Assembly: GCA_037355855.1 (NCBI GenBank)
Contig: CM074762.1
Coordinates: 4,836,001 to 4,900,000 of the forward strand
Length of the DNA stretch: 64,000 nucleotides
Direction of reading: 5' to 3'
From: Pseudo-nitzschia pungens
Lineage: Eukaryota; Bacillariophyta; Bacillariophyceae; Bacillariales; Bacillariaceae
Part shown: positions 1 to 10,759 of the stretch, in pieces
How the letters are laid out: each line of letters starts with the position of its first letter
Position numbering within the stretch: the stretch's first letter is position 1
Position numbers and translations under genes: made by a program
Notes under the pieces: generated by a model
Seen by the model: only the letters and a program-made list of their open reading frames with translations
What the model was told of the DNA's origin: nothing
Database searches by the model: none

Positions 1-1
1 C

Positions 2-1180
2 AATAGTGCATTCCCACTTGCCCCGGACATGATTCAGTTCTACCAACAAAAGGACACGGAAATCATGAGTGCTCTGGAGAAAGACAACCGACTGACCACC
101 AAAACGGTGGAAGGTTACAGTCTAATCCACAAGGAAGGGAAGATTCTAGTCCCGGACAAACTCAAAGACAGAGTGATGGAATGGTACCACAGCATGTTGG
201 TCCATCCCGGAGAAAAGAGAATGGAACAGAGCATACGCTCAGTGTTCACCTGGAGAGGCCTGAGGAGGGACGTCCAGGACCTCTGTAAACACTGCCACAC
301 GTGTCAAATGTTCAAAAAGAGTGGCCGGAAGAAGTATGGACTACTACCGGAGAAAGCTGCTGAGGTTACCAAATGGCAGAGGGTCAATGTGGACCTCTGG
401 GGACCTGCAACCGTCCACAACAAGAATGGTAAAGACTACCACATCCATGTCCTCACCATGGTGGATCCAGTGACCGGATGGTTTGAACTGGCTCACCTGA
501 AGGACTCCCCAAATGCAGCAGAAACTCAACGATTGCTGGACAGTACCTGGCTAGCAAGATATCCGCGCCCAAAGGAAATTGGCTTTGATGGCGGGAGTGA
601 GTTCAAAGCAGAGTTCCAGGAGCTCTGTGATAACATGGGGATGAAGAGAAAGCCCAGTGGCGCGTGGAACCCACAATCCAACTCCGTGCTGGAAAGAATC
701 CACCAGGTCCTGAAGGACTGCCTATTGTCCTTTAACCTGGAACAAAGAGACCTCCATGAGAAGGACCCTTTCGAGGAATTCACCACCAAGGCAGCATATG
801 CTATCAGAAGCGCCATCCACACAACGCTGGGGTACTCCCCAGCACAACTGGTGTTTGGAAGGGACATGTTCATGCCAGTGAATTTCCCAGTGGATTGGGA
901 AGCAATCCAAGCAAGGAAACAAAAGAGTATCCACAAGAGTAACATCAGGGAGAATCAGAAGAGGATTCCCCATGTCTATAAGGAAGGAGATTATGTCACC
1001 CTGGAGAGGAAGGGCATTATTCCGAAACTATCCTTCCCACGACAAGGACCTTACAAGGTGCTCAAGGCCCATAACAATGGAACTGTAACTATTGAAACTG
1101 CTCCCTTTGTAACCGACCGGGTTAACATCAGAAGGATCCATCCCTATTATTGCAGGGATAGCACTGAAATGGGAGAGTAG
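2..1180 (+). CDS. Ty3/gypsy pol, integrase end (5' truncated by window)
   Basis: The frame is open from the first bases of the window; the ATG at 29 is internal, because the homologous copy at 8,670-8,700 continues upstream in frame. Counting from that Met, residues 54-92 hold the integrase zinc-binding module (H54-x4-H59, then C89-x2-C92). The catalytic triad is visible as D122 in VDLWG, D188 in GFDGGSEF and E222 in LERIHQ. The C-terminal part has a chromodomain-free end with KEGDYVTLERKG and HPYYCRD. The protein would insert element cDNA into the genome. Family: Ty3/gypsy, from domain order in the second copy (protease, reverse transcriptase, RNase H, integrase) and the DDE spacing. It has no internal stop, so it is less decayed than the copy at 8,268-9,857. 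Confidence 0.9.
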   Translation, partial: NSAFPLAPDMIQFYQQKDTEIMSALEKDNRLTTKTVEGYSLIHKEGKILVPDKLKDRVMEWYHSMLVHPGEKRMEQSIRSVFTWRGLRRDVQDLCKHCHTCQMFKKSGRKKYGLLPEKAAEVTKWQRVNVDLWGPATVHNKNGKDYHIHVLTMVDPVTGWFELAHLKDSPNAAETQRLLDSTWLARYPRPKEIGFDGGSEFKAEFQELCDNMGMKRKPSGAWNPQSNSVLERIHQVLKDCLLSFNLEQRDLHEKDPFEEFTTKAAYAIRSAIHTTLGYSPAQLVFGRDMFMPVNFPVDWEAIQARKQKSIHKSNIRENQKRIPHVYKEGDYVTLERKGIIPKLSFPRQGPYKVLKAHNNGTVTIETAPFVTDRVNIRRIHPYYCRDSTEMGE

Positions 1181-2107
1181 CCAAACGCGACAGTACCATG
1201 GAGGAGTATGCCGTGCGCCGGAAGACAGTCACGAGTCCACTCGGGACTGGATTAAGGATAAGGATAAAAGAAAACAATCGGCGAGCCGATAGAATCGCTG
1301 ATTACCAAAGGGCTCTTAGAACTGTAGCATATAGACTAACTGATAGAGCTCACAATTTGCATATCACTACTATTCTGATCACTAGTAGACCCGGGGTATG
1401 GCACAACTCAGTACTGGAAAGAATCCACCAGGTTCTGAAGGACTGCCTATTGTCCTTTAACCTGGAACAAAGAGACCTCCACGAGAAGGACCCCTTTGAG
1501 GAGTTCACTACCAAGGTGGCCTATGCTATCAGAAGCGCCATCATCCACACCACCCTGGGATATTCCCCAGCACAATTGGTGTTTGGAAGGGACATGTTTA
1601 TGCCGGTGAACTTTCCGGTGGATTGGGAAGCAATTCAAGCAAGGAAACAAAAGAGTATCCACAAGAGTAATATCAGGGAGAACCAGAAGAGGATCCCCCA
1701 TGTCTATAAGGAAGGAGACTATGTCACCCTGGAAAGGAAGGGCATTATCCCAAAACTATCTTTCCCACGGCAAGGACCTTACAAGGTGCTCAAGGCCCAT
1801 GACAATGGAACTGTAACTATTGAAACTGCTCCCTTTGTAACCGACCAGGTTAATATCAGGAGAGTCCATCCCTATTATTGCAGGGATCCCATCAAATCGT
1901 AGCAGTCCCATGGAGGAGTATGTCGTACACCAGAATACAGTCACGAGTACACACGGGACTGGATTAAGGATAAGGATAAAAGAAAACAATCGGCGAGCCG
2001 ATAGAATCGCCGATTCGAAGAGCTCTTGGAACTGTAGCAATAGACTAACCACTAGAGCTCACAATTTGCATATCACTACTATTCTAATCACTAGTAGACC
2101 CGGGGTA
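680..2107 (+). repeat. tandem duplication of gypsy 3' end (about 712-725 bp unit)
   Basis: The segment running from the integrase triad glutamate through the 3' tail occurs twice in direct orientation. GGAAAGAATCC is at 691 and 1,416, and ATGGAGGAGTATG is at 1,198 and 1,910. The two offsets (725 and 712) differ because of a small indel. Both units end at AGACCCGGGGTATGG (about 1,388 and 2,096), which is also the end of the third copy near 10,065. No long terminal repeat pair is recognisable around these tails. Confidence 0.85.
1198..1902 (+). pseudogene. duplicated gypsy integrase C-terminus fused to 3' tail
   Basis: Residues from about 75 onward (SVLERIHQVLKDCLLSFNLE and so on) repeat the integrase end of the upstream ORF with few changes, including one inserted codon in AIIHTT. 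The first 70 codons are not protein-like: they are translated gypsy 3' untranslated sequence (1,198-1,405) that happens to be open. The catalytic D residues are absent, so this cannot be a functional integrase. It is one unit of a tandem duplication of the element's 3' end. Confidence 0.85.
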
Positions 2108-2189
2108 TGGCATCATGTCCCCCTTGTTATTTCTGTACAGTTCCGTCTATATCTTAGCACATTGACTATCTTACAATATATAGTAGCTG

Positions 2190-2920
2190 CTAAGAACTGG
2201 GACATGTACATCTGGTACAAGTTCTACATACAGGGCCCAGCATCCTGCTGAGCACCCTCCTGTTCACTATCACCCTTAGCCCAGCAGCAGTAAAGTTTGG
2301 TTTATCAGATAGCACACTGAATATTTTATAATATTGATCTAATAAGAGATAGGGTATGTAGATCTGGTACAAATTCTACATACAGGGCCTAGCATCCTGT
2401 TCACTCCTACTATCCCCCTTAGCCCAGTACGGTTCAGTTTATCAGTTATCCCCCTTAGCCCTCCTGTACGGTTCAGTTTATCAGTTAGCATCATGTAAAT
2501 CTCCCAATATTGATCTGCTAAGAACTGCTGGGGTATGTAGATGTGGTACAAATTCTACATACAGGACCCAGCATCCTGCTTAGCATCCTGTTCAGTATCC
2601 CCCTTAGCACAGTACTACAGTTCCATTTGGTTTCAGTTAGCACCCCCTATACTAGATCTCCCAGCAATATTGATCTGCTAAGAACTGGGGTATATAAATG
2701 TGGTACAAGTTCTACTAGAAGGGCCCTGCATCCTGCTTAGCAGCCTGCTGTTCAGTATCACCCTCCTTAGCACAGTACAGTTCTTCCATTTGTCAGTTAC
2801 TAGCACCCCTATAGATCTCCAAATATTGATCTGCTAAGAACTGGGGTACTATGAATATCATGTGGTACAAGTTGTACTAGAAGGGCCCAGCATCCTGCTC
2901 AGCATCCTGTGAGAACGTCT
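2190..2920 (+). repeat. degenerate tandem repeat, about 155-175 bp, five units
   Basis: Five units are each centred on a near-palindrome of the type GTAGATNTGGTACAAATTCTAC followed by CAGGGCCCAGCATCCTGCT, at about 2,203, 2,353, 2,533, 2,693 and 2,850. Each unit also carries a TCAGTTAGCAC-type stretch and AATATTGATCT. The same family, in the opposite orientation, fills 13,620-14,420. No coding potential was seen. Confidence 0.8.
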
Positions 2921-3889
2921 TCCATATCGCTGATTTGTATGTCGTCAGTAAAGGGTCAGAGTACGTAGGTACAGTACTTACTAATTCAATGAACTGACCA
3001 CACCTTTTACCAACACCTGTAGATCTAGTACTGTGGTGTACGCACTGTACACTGTAGCACTGTACGCGATCATATCTTCTTTCGTGCTACGCACTTGCTA
3101 CTACAGTGCTGGGTATCAGGTCATAGTACAAATTGTACACAATGACCATACCCCATAATATCAAGGTGAAAGAATATCTTCATACACACAATATATTACA
3201 TATCAAACTCACCTTGAGGTATCAGAACCACACACATACATACATACATATGGTACCAAAACTCAATACTATGCTCACAAGGTCCTTACCGTAAGGTTAC
3301 TCATGCCATCTAATGATAGTCCTACCATACTAGTAGCTACTACTTCTCAATTCAATGCTCATAAGGTCCATATCGGTAATCTTACAGCACTCATGCCATC
3401 TAATACCATACTAGTAGCTGCTACTACTAGTACATAAAGGCCAAACAAAATCCTTTCTTATTTATTGATTCTAGTAGGCTCATCCCTGGATGAATCTAAC
3501 ACTACTGCCACTACTAGTAACCAAACCAAAATCCATCCCTATTTGATTCTAGACATGTCCCTCGAGATGAATCTACTACTACTGCCACTACTAGTAGTAG
3601 TGTAGTACTAGCTGATTAAAGTACCGGTAATCTTACCTCGTAGTAGTAATCCACTAATAAAAAATATTTGTTCTGTGGTAGTAAGGTTTACGTCTTGAAT
3701 TGAAGTACTACGGTAATTAGTATTACTCTGCAATAGATTGTCCATCAGGGGACCTGAACCTATGACCCCTCCTAGCTCGTACAGCATTCACGAAGCACTC
3801 TCTATGGTAATCTTAACCTTTTCTACAGCGATGGAGTATGTGGTAAGGTTATCTGCGATAATCCAACTTTGAACTCGAAGTCGTGCTGT
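2921..3889. other. gene-free repeat-rich stretch
   Basis: No ORF or RNA gene is supported. At 3,108-3,152 there is a hairpin-forming sequence (GGTATCAGGTCATAGTACAA followed by its near complement), the same hairpin family as at 6,150-6,200, 17,593 and 18,350. Between 3,280 and 3,660 short words such as CTCATGCCATCTAAT and TACTAGTAGCTGCTACT recur at irregular spacing, which is degenerate microsatellite. Confidence 0.6.
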
Positions 3890-3895
3890 ACCATA

Positions 3896-4250
3896 TGAAG
3901 ATATCCAAGATGCTATGGACTGTGCTAAGGCTCCTGTGTAGGGAAGTGTACTGGGGCTACAGGCAGTAGCATCCAGTAGCTGCCTAACAGGTGCTAAGCT
4001 GAGTGCTAGAAGCTGTGTGCTAAATGATTAGCAACAGGCTTAGCAACAGGCTTATTACAAGGCGCTATGGTTGCTAACTCCAGAATAGCAGGGCCCATGT
4101 GTACGATTTGTACGAGAAAGAAGTCCAGTGTCTGCAGCAGCACTAAGGAACACCGATCCCAGTAGCAGTTAGCACCATTAGATGGAGCAGCAGCAACAAC
4201 GGAGACACCTAAGGACCGAAACAGGACCATGGTCGACAATAGCAAATAAT
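3896..4250 (-). repeat. inverted fragment of dispersed repeat G (3' end)
   Basis: GAAGATATCCAAGATGCT and the following 90 bases, including a block ending GTACTGGGGCTACA, are the reverse complement of the end of the repeat inserted in the gypsy gag (about 6,570-6,655). The TTAGCAACAGGC repeats at 4,029-4,055 correspond to the GCCTGTTGCTAA tract of that repeat. No gene was seen. Confidence 0.75.
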
Positions 4251-4711
4251 CGAAAAATATGTGTCAAAAAAGTGACACAAAATCCAGTGAGTGGACTAAT
4301 TGGACCAACACCGAGTGGATGGACAGACCAAAGAGGGGATGCCAACCAAAAACCAAACTAAAAATCTCCGGAAAGGTATATAATGAACACCCAAACACGG
4401 GAAGTGGGACCGGCCCGGCGAGCGCTTAACAGAGAAGCAACGCCGGAGAACCACGGGAATCGATTCCCACGAAATAAAAACAGAAACAACTCTGGAGAAG
4501 CACAGGATTCCTGGGAACTAAAGAGAGAAACAACTCCCACCACTGAAATGGTTGGAGAAAAATCAGTTACAACACGAGTTATCATGAGAGAGCTAAATTC
4601 AGAAGAAAAACTGGAGCAATCATTCTTGCTCATTTCCACACTGAAATTAACAGATAACAGAAATAGTGTAACTAAATTAAACTTAATTAATAGATAACTG
4701 ATTAATCCACC
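4251..4711 (+). other. gypsy 5' leader region
   Basis: This lies between repeat sequence and the gag start. It has a palindrome GTGTCA-N6-TGACAC at 4,260-4,277, a TATATAA string at about 4,377, and a 104-codon open frame at 4,383-4,697 that resembles nothing I recognise. No LTR or primer-binding site matching a common tRNA end is evident, so the 5' end of the element is probably lost. Confidence 0.4.
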
Positions 4712-5769
4712 ATGGCGTCTAAAGGAACCAAACAGAAACCCTTTAACTTTACACGAGAGGACTGGCCGGAAGATGCCACCACCGTGAAAATGAGTATCGA
4801 TAGCGAAAAGGGAGGGGTCGCGTTCAGTGACTACCTGAAAGTACTCACCGGCACTGAAAGACCGGAACTCTTTATCATCTGGAAAAGAGACTTTGACCAG
4901 AAAATTGCTGGCAATGACAAACTCCAAGGAGACCAGAAACTGGACGTACTACAGCGGAGATGACCTTGGGCCAGTCCTACTATGCCGAGCCAGGTCACAA
5001 GACACACAACAACAAACTGGTCCAAAAGAGGATTCAGGAAGTCGGAAAAACCGAACCAATAACAACAGAACCTCCCTCTGGTACACCCAAGGAGCCAGCA
5101 GATGGGAAATCCACCCCAGCTGACAAAACCAAACCGACTGCTACGGCAAAATTGGATGAGGAAACAGAGCCCGAGGACCTCGCGGCTCCGATCCCCAAGA
5201 AGAGCGTCCCAGACGCCCTCACTCAGTACTACCAATCCGAGGAGTACAAGAAGGATGTCATTGAGGAATGCATGCATGCCCTCAAGCTCAAAATCTTTGG
5301 CAATGACATGAACGGGAAGCGATCCTACATCCTCCTTCGCCGGTTCATGCGGGGGATGCGAGTCGACATGAAACACGGCATCCGCGCCTGGGCCAATTGA
5401 AAGGCTGAACTACAGCAGAGCTACCTACCAGAATGTCTCTGGGAAAGCAGCGCCGACACAGGACTGGCACCTTCCAGCTTCACAACAGCAGAAATGAAGG
5501 AAATCCTGGATTCCAACATGACCCACACCCAAAGGGACAAATTGGAACACATTGGATGGGACGTCTACGCCCACTCCTTCAACACCACTATCAACAAGCT
5601 CGAAAACCTGGAAACCACCATTCGGAAGGAGGAGGAACTCCAAAAGCGCATCACCGAACTGGAAAAACAAAATGGTGGCGCCAAGAAGAACTCCAAGGCC
5701 GCATCTGGGGGAGGACAAAGCCACGGAAAAACTCCCAGCAAAAAGAAGCGCCCTATGGACATGCGTTGA
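4712..5769 (+). pseudogene. Ty3/gypsy gag, N-terminal and central part (broken)
   Basis: ATG at 4,712 has a strong context (CCACCATGGCG). The first 80 codons are open. The reading frame then moves near 4,958 to the frame running 4,960-5,769. That frame contains an in-frame TGA at 5,398-5,400, in a stretch (GIRAWAN*KAELQQSYL) where gag proteins normally continue. The remainder ends in a coiled-coil-like stretch (NKLENLETTIRKEEELQKRI) and a lysine-rich tail (SKKKRPMD). Immediately after, an 0.9-kb repeat separates this part from the zinc-knuckle part at 6,642. Gag would form the particle that packages element RNA; this copy cannot. Assignment rests on position before protease/RT and on the zinc knuckle. 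Confidence 0.75.
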
Positions 5770-6655
5770 TATTCGCTCATCAGCAGAATAACAAGGGATA
5801 ACAATAACAATAATACCACATAGAGTCCTGGCAAATAGTGAGACTACAGTGGATACTGTTCAAGCTCTATTGCATACACTTAGTTACTGCAAGGTACTTC
5901 CCTAGAGGTACATTGGAATCGATCGAAAGAGGAGGGTGTGATAGGTTGTTTATTTTACAGTGCAAAAGAAAGAGTGAAAAGAGGGAGCTGAGCGCAGCTC
6001 AGCTCTGTATCGTGACAGCGCTTCGCTAACTCGTAGAATAACAGAGCTAGCTCTGTAGCTCCAGTACTGTATTCTACGGAGTAGCGTAGCGCACAGAGTT
6101 TAGGTCCAATTGTACGCTAGCACTAGCACGTGCTAGCTCACTTAATGACTGTCTGGGTCAGGTGTCCGGTTATAGTACATATCGTACACCAATGACCCAA
6201 CCCCGGTGGTAGCATAGTATCTTAGCATGGTATCATGGTAGGTTAGCATCTCCAGTATCTCGTAGCATTAGCAACCCTAACCTTGTAGCACCCAGCTACA
6301 CTGTATTAGTGCGGTTGCTATACCTGGGGTACGTACAACTGGTACACATTGTTGTACGCGACAACCCTAGTACCTTTGGAGTTAGCACCCATACCAAACA
6401 GGATAAGCCTGTTGCTAAGCCTGATGCTAAGCCTGTTGCTAAGCCTGTTGCTAAGCCTGTTGCTAAGCCTGTTGCTAAGCCTGTTGCTAAGCCTGTTGCT
6501 AGGTGCTTATGCTAGTAGATATTAGCACATAGATCTAGCACTTAGCTCAGCTCCTGGTGGTTAGCTACCAGGTGCTATTGCATGTAGCCCCAGTACACTC
6601 CTCTACACAGGAGCCCTAGCACCACAGTCTGTAGCATCATCTTGGATATCTTCAT
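5768..6655 (+). mobile_element. dispersed repeat G inserted in gypsy gag
   Basis: The sequence begins GATATTCGCTCATCAGCA, shared with the reverse complement of 18,956, and ends near CTTGGATATCTTC, shared with the reverse complement of 3,896, so both termini are defined by other copies in the window. Inside are a hairpin at about 6,152-6,197 (GGGTCAGG..TGACCC arms), a second hairpin around 6,327-6,365 (GTACGTACAAC..TTGTTGTACG), and GCCTGTTGCTAA repeats. It splits gag coding sequence. GATATTC and GATATCTTC flank or form the ends, so the exact boundary and target duplication are unresolved. No protein is encoded. Confidence 0.75.
6405..6503 (+). repeat. 12-bp tandem repeat (GTTGCTAAGCCT)n
   Basis: About eight copies of a 12-bp unit, one with GATGCTAAGCCT. 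It lies inside repeat G. Confidence 0.9.
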
Positions 6656-6998
6656 AGACAACAACAGCAACAAACAACTGTGCAAAACCTGTGGCAAGGT
6701 CCATGCCAGAAAATGCTGGAAACTAACCGGAGGTCCCTCCAAGAAGGGGAAATTTGACCGGGAAACCATCAATCTGCTCAAGGAGCATTTTGTGGCAAAG
6801 GAAGACTCAGACAATGAGCAACACTCCAAACCCCACTGGGGAAGGAAACTCTCGAACCACGAGTACTCATATGTGCTGGCCATGGCCCAAGCTGACCACG
6901 AGGTCTCCAACGATGAGATTGACATCTCAGAGAGGGATCTCAAAGAGTACAGAAGAAAGTACAGGAAGACCTTCAAGAAGAAAGGATCCCACAACTGA
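6642..6998 (+). pseudogene. Ty3/gypsy gag C-terminus with zinc knuckle
   Basis: The segment encodes QLCKTCGKVHARKCWKL, a CCHC knuckle with spacing C-x2-C-x3-H-x3-C, close to the C-x2-C-G-K-x-H form found in other retroelement gags. It then has an acidic/basic tail (DNEQHSKPHWGRK; EYRRKYRKTFKKK) and a TGA at 6,996-6,998. The start codon is not real: this is the downstream half of gag, severed by repeat G. The role in an intact element would be RNA binding. Confidence 0.7.
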
Positions 6999-7530
6999 AT
7001 GGCTGACACCATCCACACCGGACCCCGCATAATCATCAGGTTTGCAGACGTCTGTGTGGAGGTATTGGACCACAAGGGAAGGGGAAGGATGCTCCGGGGT
7101 CTACTGGACACCGGTTGCTCCAGATCCATCATCCTAAGGCATTTTGTCGATTGAAGTCAACTAACGAACCAGGACCAAAGAACTGTCACCTATAACACGT
7201 ACGGGGGCAAGTTCTGAACCAAGTCTGCGGCCTCAGTGGGACTGAGACTGATAGAATTTTCAAATTCCAAGACCATCAACTGGGAATTCCAAGTGGATGA
7301 GTATCACCACCATGAAGAAGTTCCCTATGACATGATCAAAGGATCAGATATACAGTTCCCAAACAATCAAGTGGCAGGGCAAAGCCATTACCATGAAGGG
7401 AATGGGGGAGCTGAGGCAGTATTCTTTGCCAACACACAAAGTCCGATCCTCCAGCAGGAGGAAGAGAGGCAATCCAAAATGCATTCTAGATGCAGATTAC
7501 TCCAAAGTCGATATAGACGCTATGGTCAAT
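6999..7530 (+). pseudogene. Ty3/gypsy aspartic protease region (broken)
   Basis: ATG at 6,999 overlaps the gag stop region. The motif GLLDTGCSRSIIL (about 7,105-7,140) is the retroviral-type aspartic protease active site D-T-G. In the same frame, TGA codons at 7,152 and 7,215 interrupt the domain, after which the frame continues (GLRLIEFSNSKTINWEFQVD) to 7,532. An intact enzyme would cleave the polyprotein. Confidence 0.75.
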
Positions 7531-8273
7531 GAACTGGAGATTACAGACGCGTCCAAGGAAGCCTTGAAACAAACGCTGAAGAGATTCCCGACACTCTTTG
7601 GAGGAGGTCTGGGTCTACTCAAAAACATAGAACCGGTATCCATTGAACTCCAACCAGGGGTCAAACCGGTCCGGCACAGGTACTATTCTGTGCCCAACGC
7701 CTTTGAACAAGCACTCCGGAAGGAAATCAACAGGCTCTGTGATATTGGAGTCATGGAGAAACTCCCCCATGATGATAATGACTCACCATGGGCATCTCCT
7801 ACCTTCTGTCAACCCAAGAAAACAGGGACATACGAGTGCTCACTGATTTTCAAAAAATGAATGCAGCCATTCAAAGGAAACCATTCCCACTACCACAAAT
7901 AGGGGAAACAATCCAACGGCTACAGAAATTCAAGTCGGCTACGGCCCTCGACCTGTCCCAAGGATACTACACCATTCTCATCTGCAAGGAGAGCCAAAAG
8001 ATTTGCTCTACCATGATCTTGCCATGGGGAAAGTATGCCTACAAGAGGTTGGCAATGGGAATTGCATGCGCACCTGACATCTTCCAGTCAGTCATGATGA
8101 ACCTACTGGGGGATTTGGATTATGTCCTTGTCTACATCGATGACATTCTAATCATCCAATGAGAGGGGGAATCTGAACAGGATCACCTCAACAAAATCAA
8201 TACAGTCCTACAGAGACTCGATGATGCTGGCTTTTGAGCCAACCCGAGGAAATCCTTCTTCATAAAATTGAAA
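7393..8273 (+). pseudogene. Ty3/gypsy reverse transcriptase (frameshift, stops)
   Basis: The N-terminal fingers (VKPVRHRYYSVPNAFEQALR; WASPTFCQPKKTGT) are in the frame of 7,393. The palm continues one frame over from about 7,831 (IRVLTDFQKMNAAIQRKPFP), consistent with a 1-base deletion near 7,830. Catalytic motif A is ALDLSQGYYT and motif C is VYIDDILI (about 8,131-8,154). TGA codons follow at 8,160 and 8,235. After NPRKSFFIKL the sequence jumps straight into the second half of RNase H (KLNLAQLNYYTVGEKELL). The connection domain and the first RNase H catalytic Asp are therefore missing, a deletion I estimate at 300-400 bp from family layout. Confidence 0.85.
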
Positions 8274-9857
8274 TTGAATTTGGCACAGCTCAACTACTAC
8301 ACTGTAGGAGAAAAAGAACTCCTTGGCATAGTGGAGGGACTAAAGGCATTCGAAGGAATCCTACGAGGACAAGATGTGATTATTCACACGGACCACCTCA
8401 ATCTGCTCTATCAGCAGATGCCCACCCAAAGAATGGTACGGTGGAGGCTCCTCATGGAGGAGCTCCACCCGGTAGTCAAGCATGTCGCCGGCAAAGACAA
8501 TGATGCAGCAGATGCGCTGTCCCAACTGGACATCACTGATGATCCCGCAGACACAGTGGAATGGCTACCACCAAATAAGCCCCTCGTCACCTATGCGGAT
8601 GAGGAAGAGGAGCACCTCCGGCAACTCCTATTCCCACTTGGAGAAGAATCACCGGAAGAATTCCAGGGCAATAGTGCATTCCCACTTGCCCCGGATATTA
8701 TCCAGTTCTACCAACAAAAGGACACCAAGATCACAAACGCTCTGGAAAAAGACAAGCAACTAACCACCAAAAATGTGGAAGGTCACAGTCTAATCCATAA
8801 AGAAGGGAAAATTCTGATTCCCGACAAACTCAGGGAAAGAGTAAGAATGGAGTGGTACCACACCATGCTGGTCCACCCCGGAGAAAAGAGGATGGAACAG
8901 AGCATACGCTCAGTATTCACCTGGAAAGGCCTTCAAAAGGACGTCCAGGACCTCTGCAAACACTGCCACACGTGCCAGATGTTCAAGAAAAGTGGCCGGA
9001 AAAAGTATGGACTACTACCGGAAAAGGCAGCCGAGATCACCAAATGGCAGAGGGTCAATGTGGACCTCTGGGGGCCTGCAGCTGTCCACAACAAAAATGG
9101 TAAAGACTACCACATCCATGTTCTCACCATGGTGGATTCAGTAACCAAATGGTTTGAACTGGCTCACCTGAAGGACTCGCCAAATGCAGCAGAAACCCAA
9201 CGATTGTTGGACAGTACCTGGCTAGCAAGGTATCTGCGCCCAAAGGAAATTGGCTTTGATGGCGGGAGCGAGTTCAAAGCAGAGTTCCAAGAGCTCTGTG
9301 ACAACATGGGAATGAAGAGAAAGCCCAGTGGGGCATGGAATCCACAGTCCAATGCTGTATTGGAGAGGATCATTCAGGTTTTCAAAGACTGCCTATTGTA
9401 GTTTAACCTGGAGAACAGGGACCTCCACGAGAAGGACCCTTTTGAGGAATTTACCACCAAGGCAGCATATGCTATCAGAAGTACCATCCACACCACCCTG
9501 GGGTATTCCCCTGCCCAACTGGTGTTTGGAAGGGACATGTTCATGCTGGTGAACTTCCCAGTGGATTGGGAAGCCATCCAAGCAAGGAAACAGAAAAGTA
9601 TCCACAAGAGCAACATCAGGGAAAACCGGAAGAGGATCCCCCATGTCTATATAGAAGGAGACTGCTATGTCACCCTGGAAAGGAAGGGCATTATTCCAAA
9701 ACTATCCTTCCCATGACAAGGACCTTACAAGGTGCTCAAGGCCCATGATAATGGAACTGTAACCATTGAAACTGCTCCCTTTGTAACCGACCGGGTTAAC
9801 ATCAGGAGAGTCCATCCCCCCTATTATTGCGGGGATAACACTAAATTGGAGAAGTAA
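8268..9857 (+). pseudogene. Ty3/gypsy RNase H (partial) and integrase with stops
   Basis: One frame carries the RNase H end (IIHTDHLNLLYQQ, then HVAGKDNDAADALSQLD) and the whole integrase: HHCC module, VDLWGP, FDGGSEF, VLERI. It is interrupted by TAG at 9,399-9,401 and TGA at 9,714-9,716 and ends at TAA 9,855. Against the paralogue at 29-1,180, the TAG lies where that copy has TCC and the TGA where it has CGA. There is also one extra codon in IEGDCYVTL. Inactive. Confidence 0.88.
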
Positions 9858-10075
9858 CTAAATGTAACAGTACCATGGAGGAGCATGCTGCTGTGCACTG
9901 GAATACAGTCACGGTTCCACTCGTGACTGGAATCAGCGAGTCTCTGGAATCGCTGAATTACAGGAGGAGACTTGCAATTGTCGGAAGCAATAGCAATAGA
10001 CTAATTGATAGAGCTCACAATTTGCATATCACTACTATTCTAATCACTAGTAGACCCGGGGTATGGTATGTACTA
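9858..10075 (+). other. gypsy 3' tail, third copy
   Basis: ATGGAGGAGCATGC.. and the block GAGCTCACAATTTGCATATC to AGACCCGGGGTATGG match the tails at 1,198-1,405 and 1,910-2,107. Downstream of GGTATGG the three copies differ, so this is the last base block of the element that I can define. Confidence 0.75.
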
Positions 10076-10197
10076 TGACTGGACACCTTACCCAGACAGT
10101 TATTAAGCGAGCTAGCGCATGCTAGCAAATTAGTAGCGCAATCGCAGGCAAGCTAGCGCTTGCTAAAACTACTCCAAATGCTACCCTGTAGACTACA
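10070..10197 (-). repeat. repeat G, inverted copy, left part (interrupted by element F)
   Basis: GGACACCTTACCCAGACAG and the following GAGCTAGCGCATGCTAGC are the reverse complement of 6,105-6,170 in repeat G. The copy resumes at 18,637 after element F; together they give the empty site TAGACTACAGTACTG, matching TAGAATACAGTACTG (reverse strand) at about 6,070 in the uninterrupted copy. Confidence 0.8.
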
Positions 10198-10334
10198 CGT
10201 CTGATAAATGTCACGCAACCCCGTAGCGACCCCCCGTGGCAACCTCATTTGTGTGCAAATTTAACACGACATATGTTTGCATCACCTTGCGTTGCACAAC
10301 CTATACGTTCAAGGTTATTGCGCGGTTTGGGTCG

Positions 10335-10525
10335 CGCCAGGGGGTTGCGAAAATCAGACTCCGTGGTTGTGAAACGCAGACTCCGTGGTTGTGAAAATCA
10401 GACTCTGTGGTTGTGAAACGCAGACGCCGTGGTTGTGAAAATCAGACTCCGTGGTTGTGAAACGCAGACGCCGTGGTTGTGAAAATCAGACTCCGTGGTT
10501 GTGAAACGCAACCTCTTACTATTCT
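10335..10525 (+). repeat. 22-bp minisatellite (GTTGTGAAAATCAGACTCCGTG)-type
   Basis: About eight 22-bp units alternate between GTGAAACGCAGAC and GTGAAAATCAGAC. Diverged GGTTGCGAAAATCA units continue to about 10,740. Confidence 0.85.
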
Positions 10526-10759
10526 GAATTACTTCCTATGTGGCTGCGAAAATCAGTCTATGGGGTTGCGAAAATCAATGTCCGTCTATGTTTGCATCAC
10601 CTTGCGTCTCACAACCCCTACGTTCAAGGTAGTCGCACGGTTTGGGTCGCGCCAGGGGGTTGCGAAAATCAACGTCCTACTATTCTGAAACAATTCCTAT
10701 GTGGTTGCGAAAATCAGTCTATGGGGTTGCGAAAATCAACGTTGTATTTAAGTGGCTGT

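Noticed and set aside
1910..2251. 113-codon ORF
   Set aside because: It lies wholly in gypsy 3' tail and adjoining repeat; no domain or paralogue in frame.
4960..9857. TGA recoded as Arg or Trp
   Set aside because: The copy also has a TAG, a frameshift and deletions, and the LRR gene, the copia ORF and the gypsy paralogue use TGA as stop or avoid it; decay is simpler.
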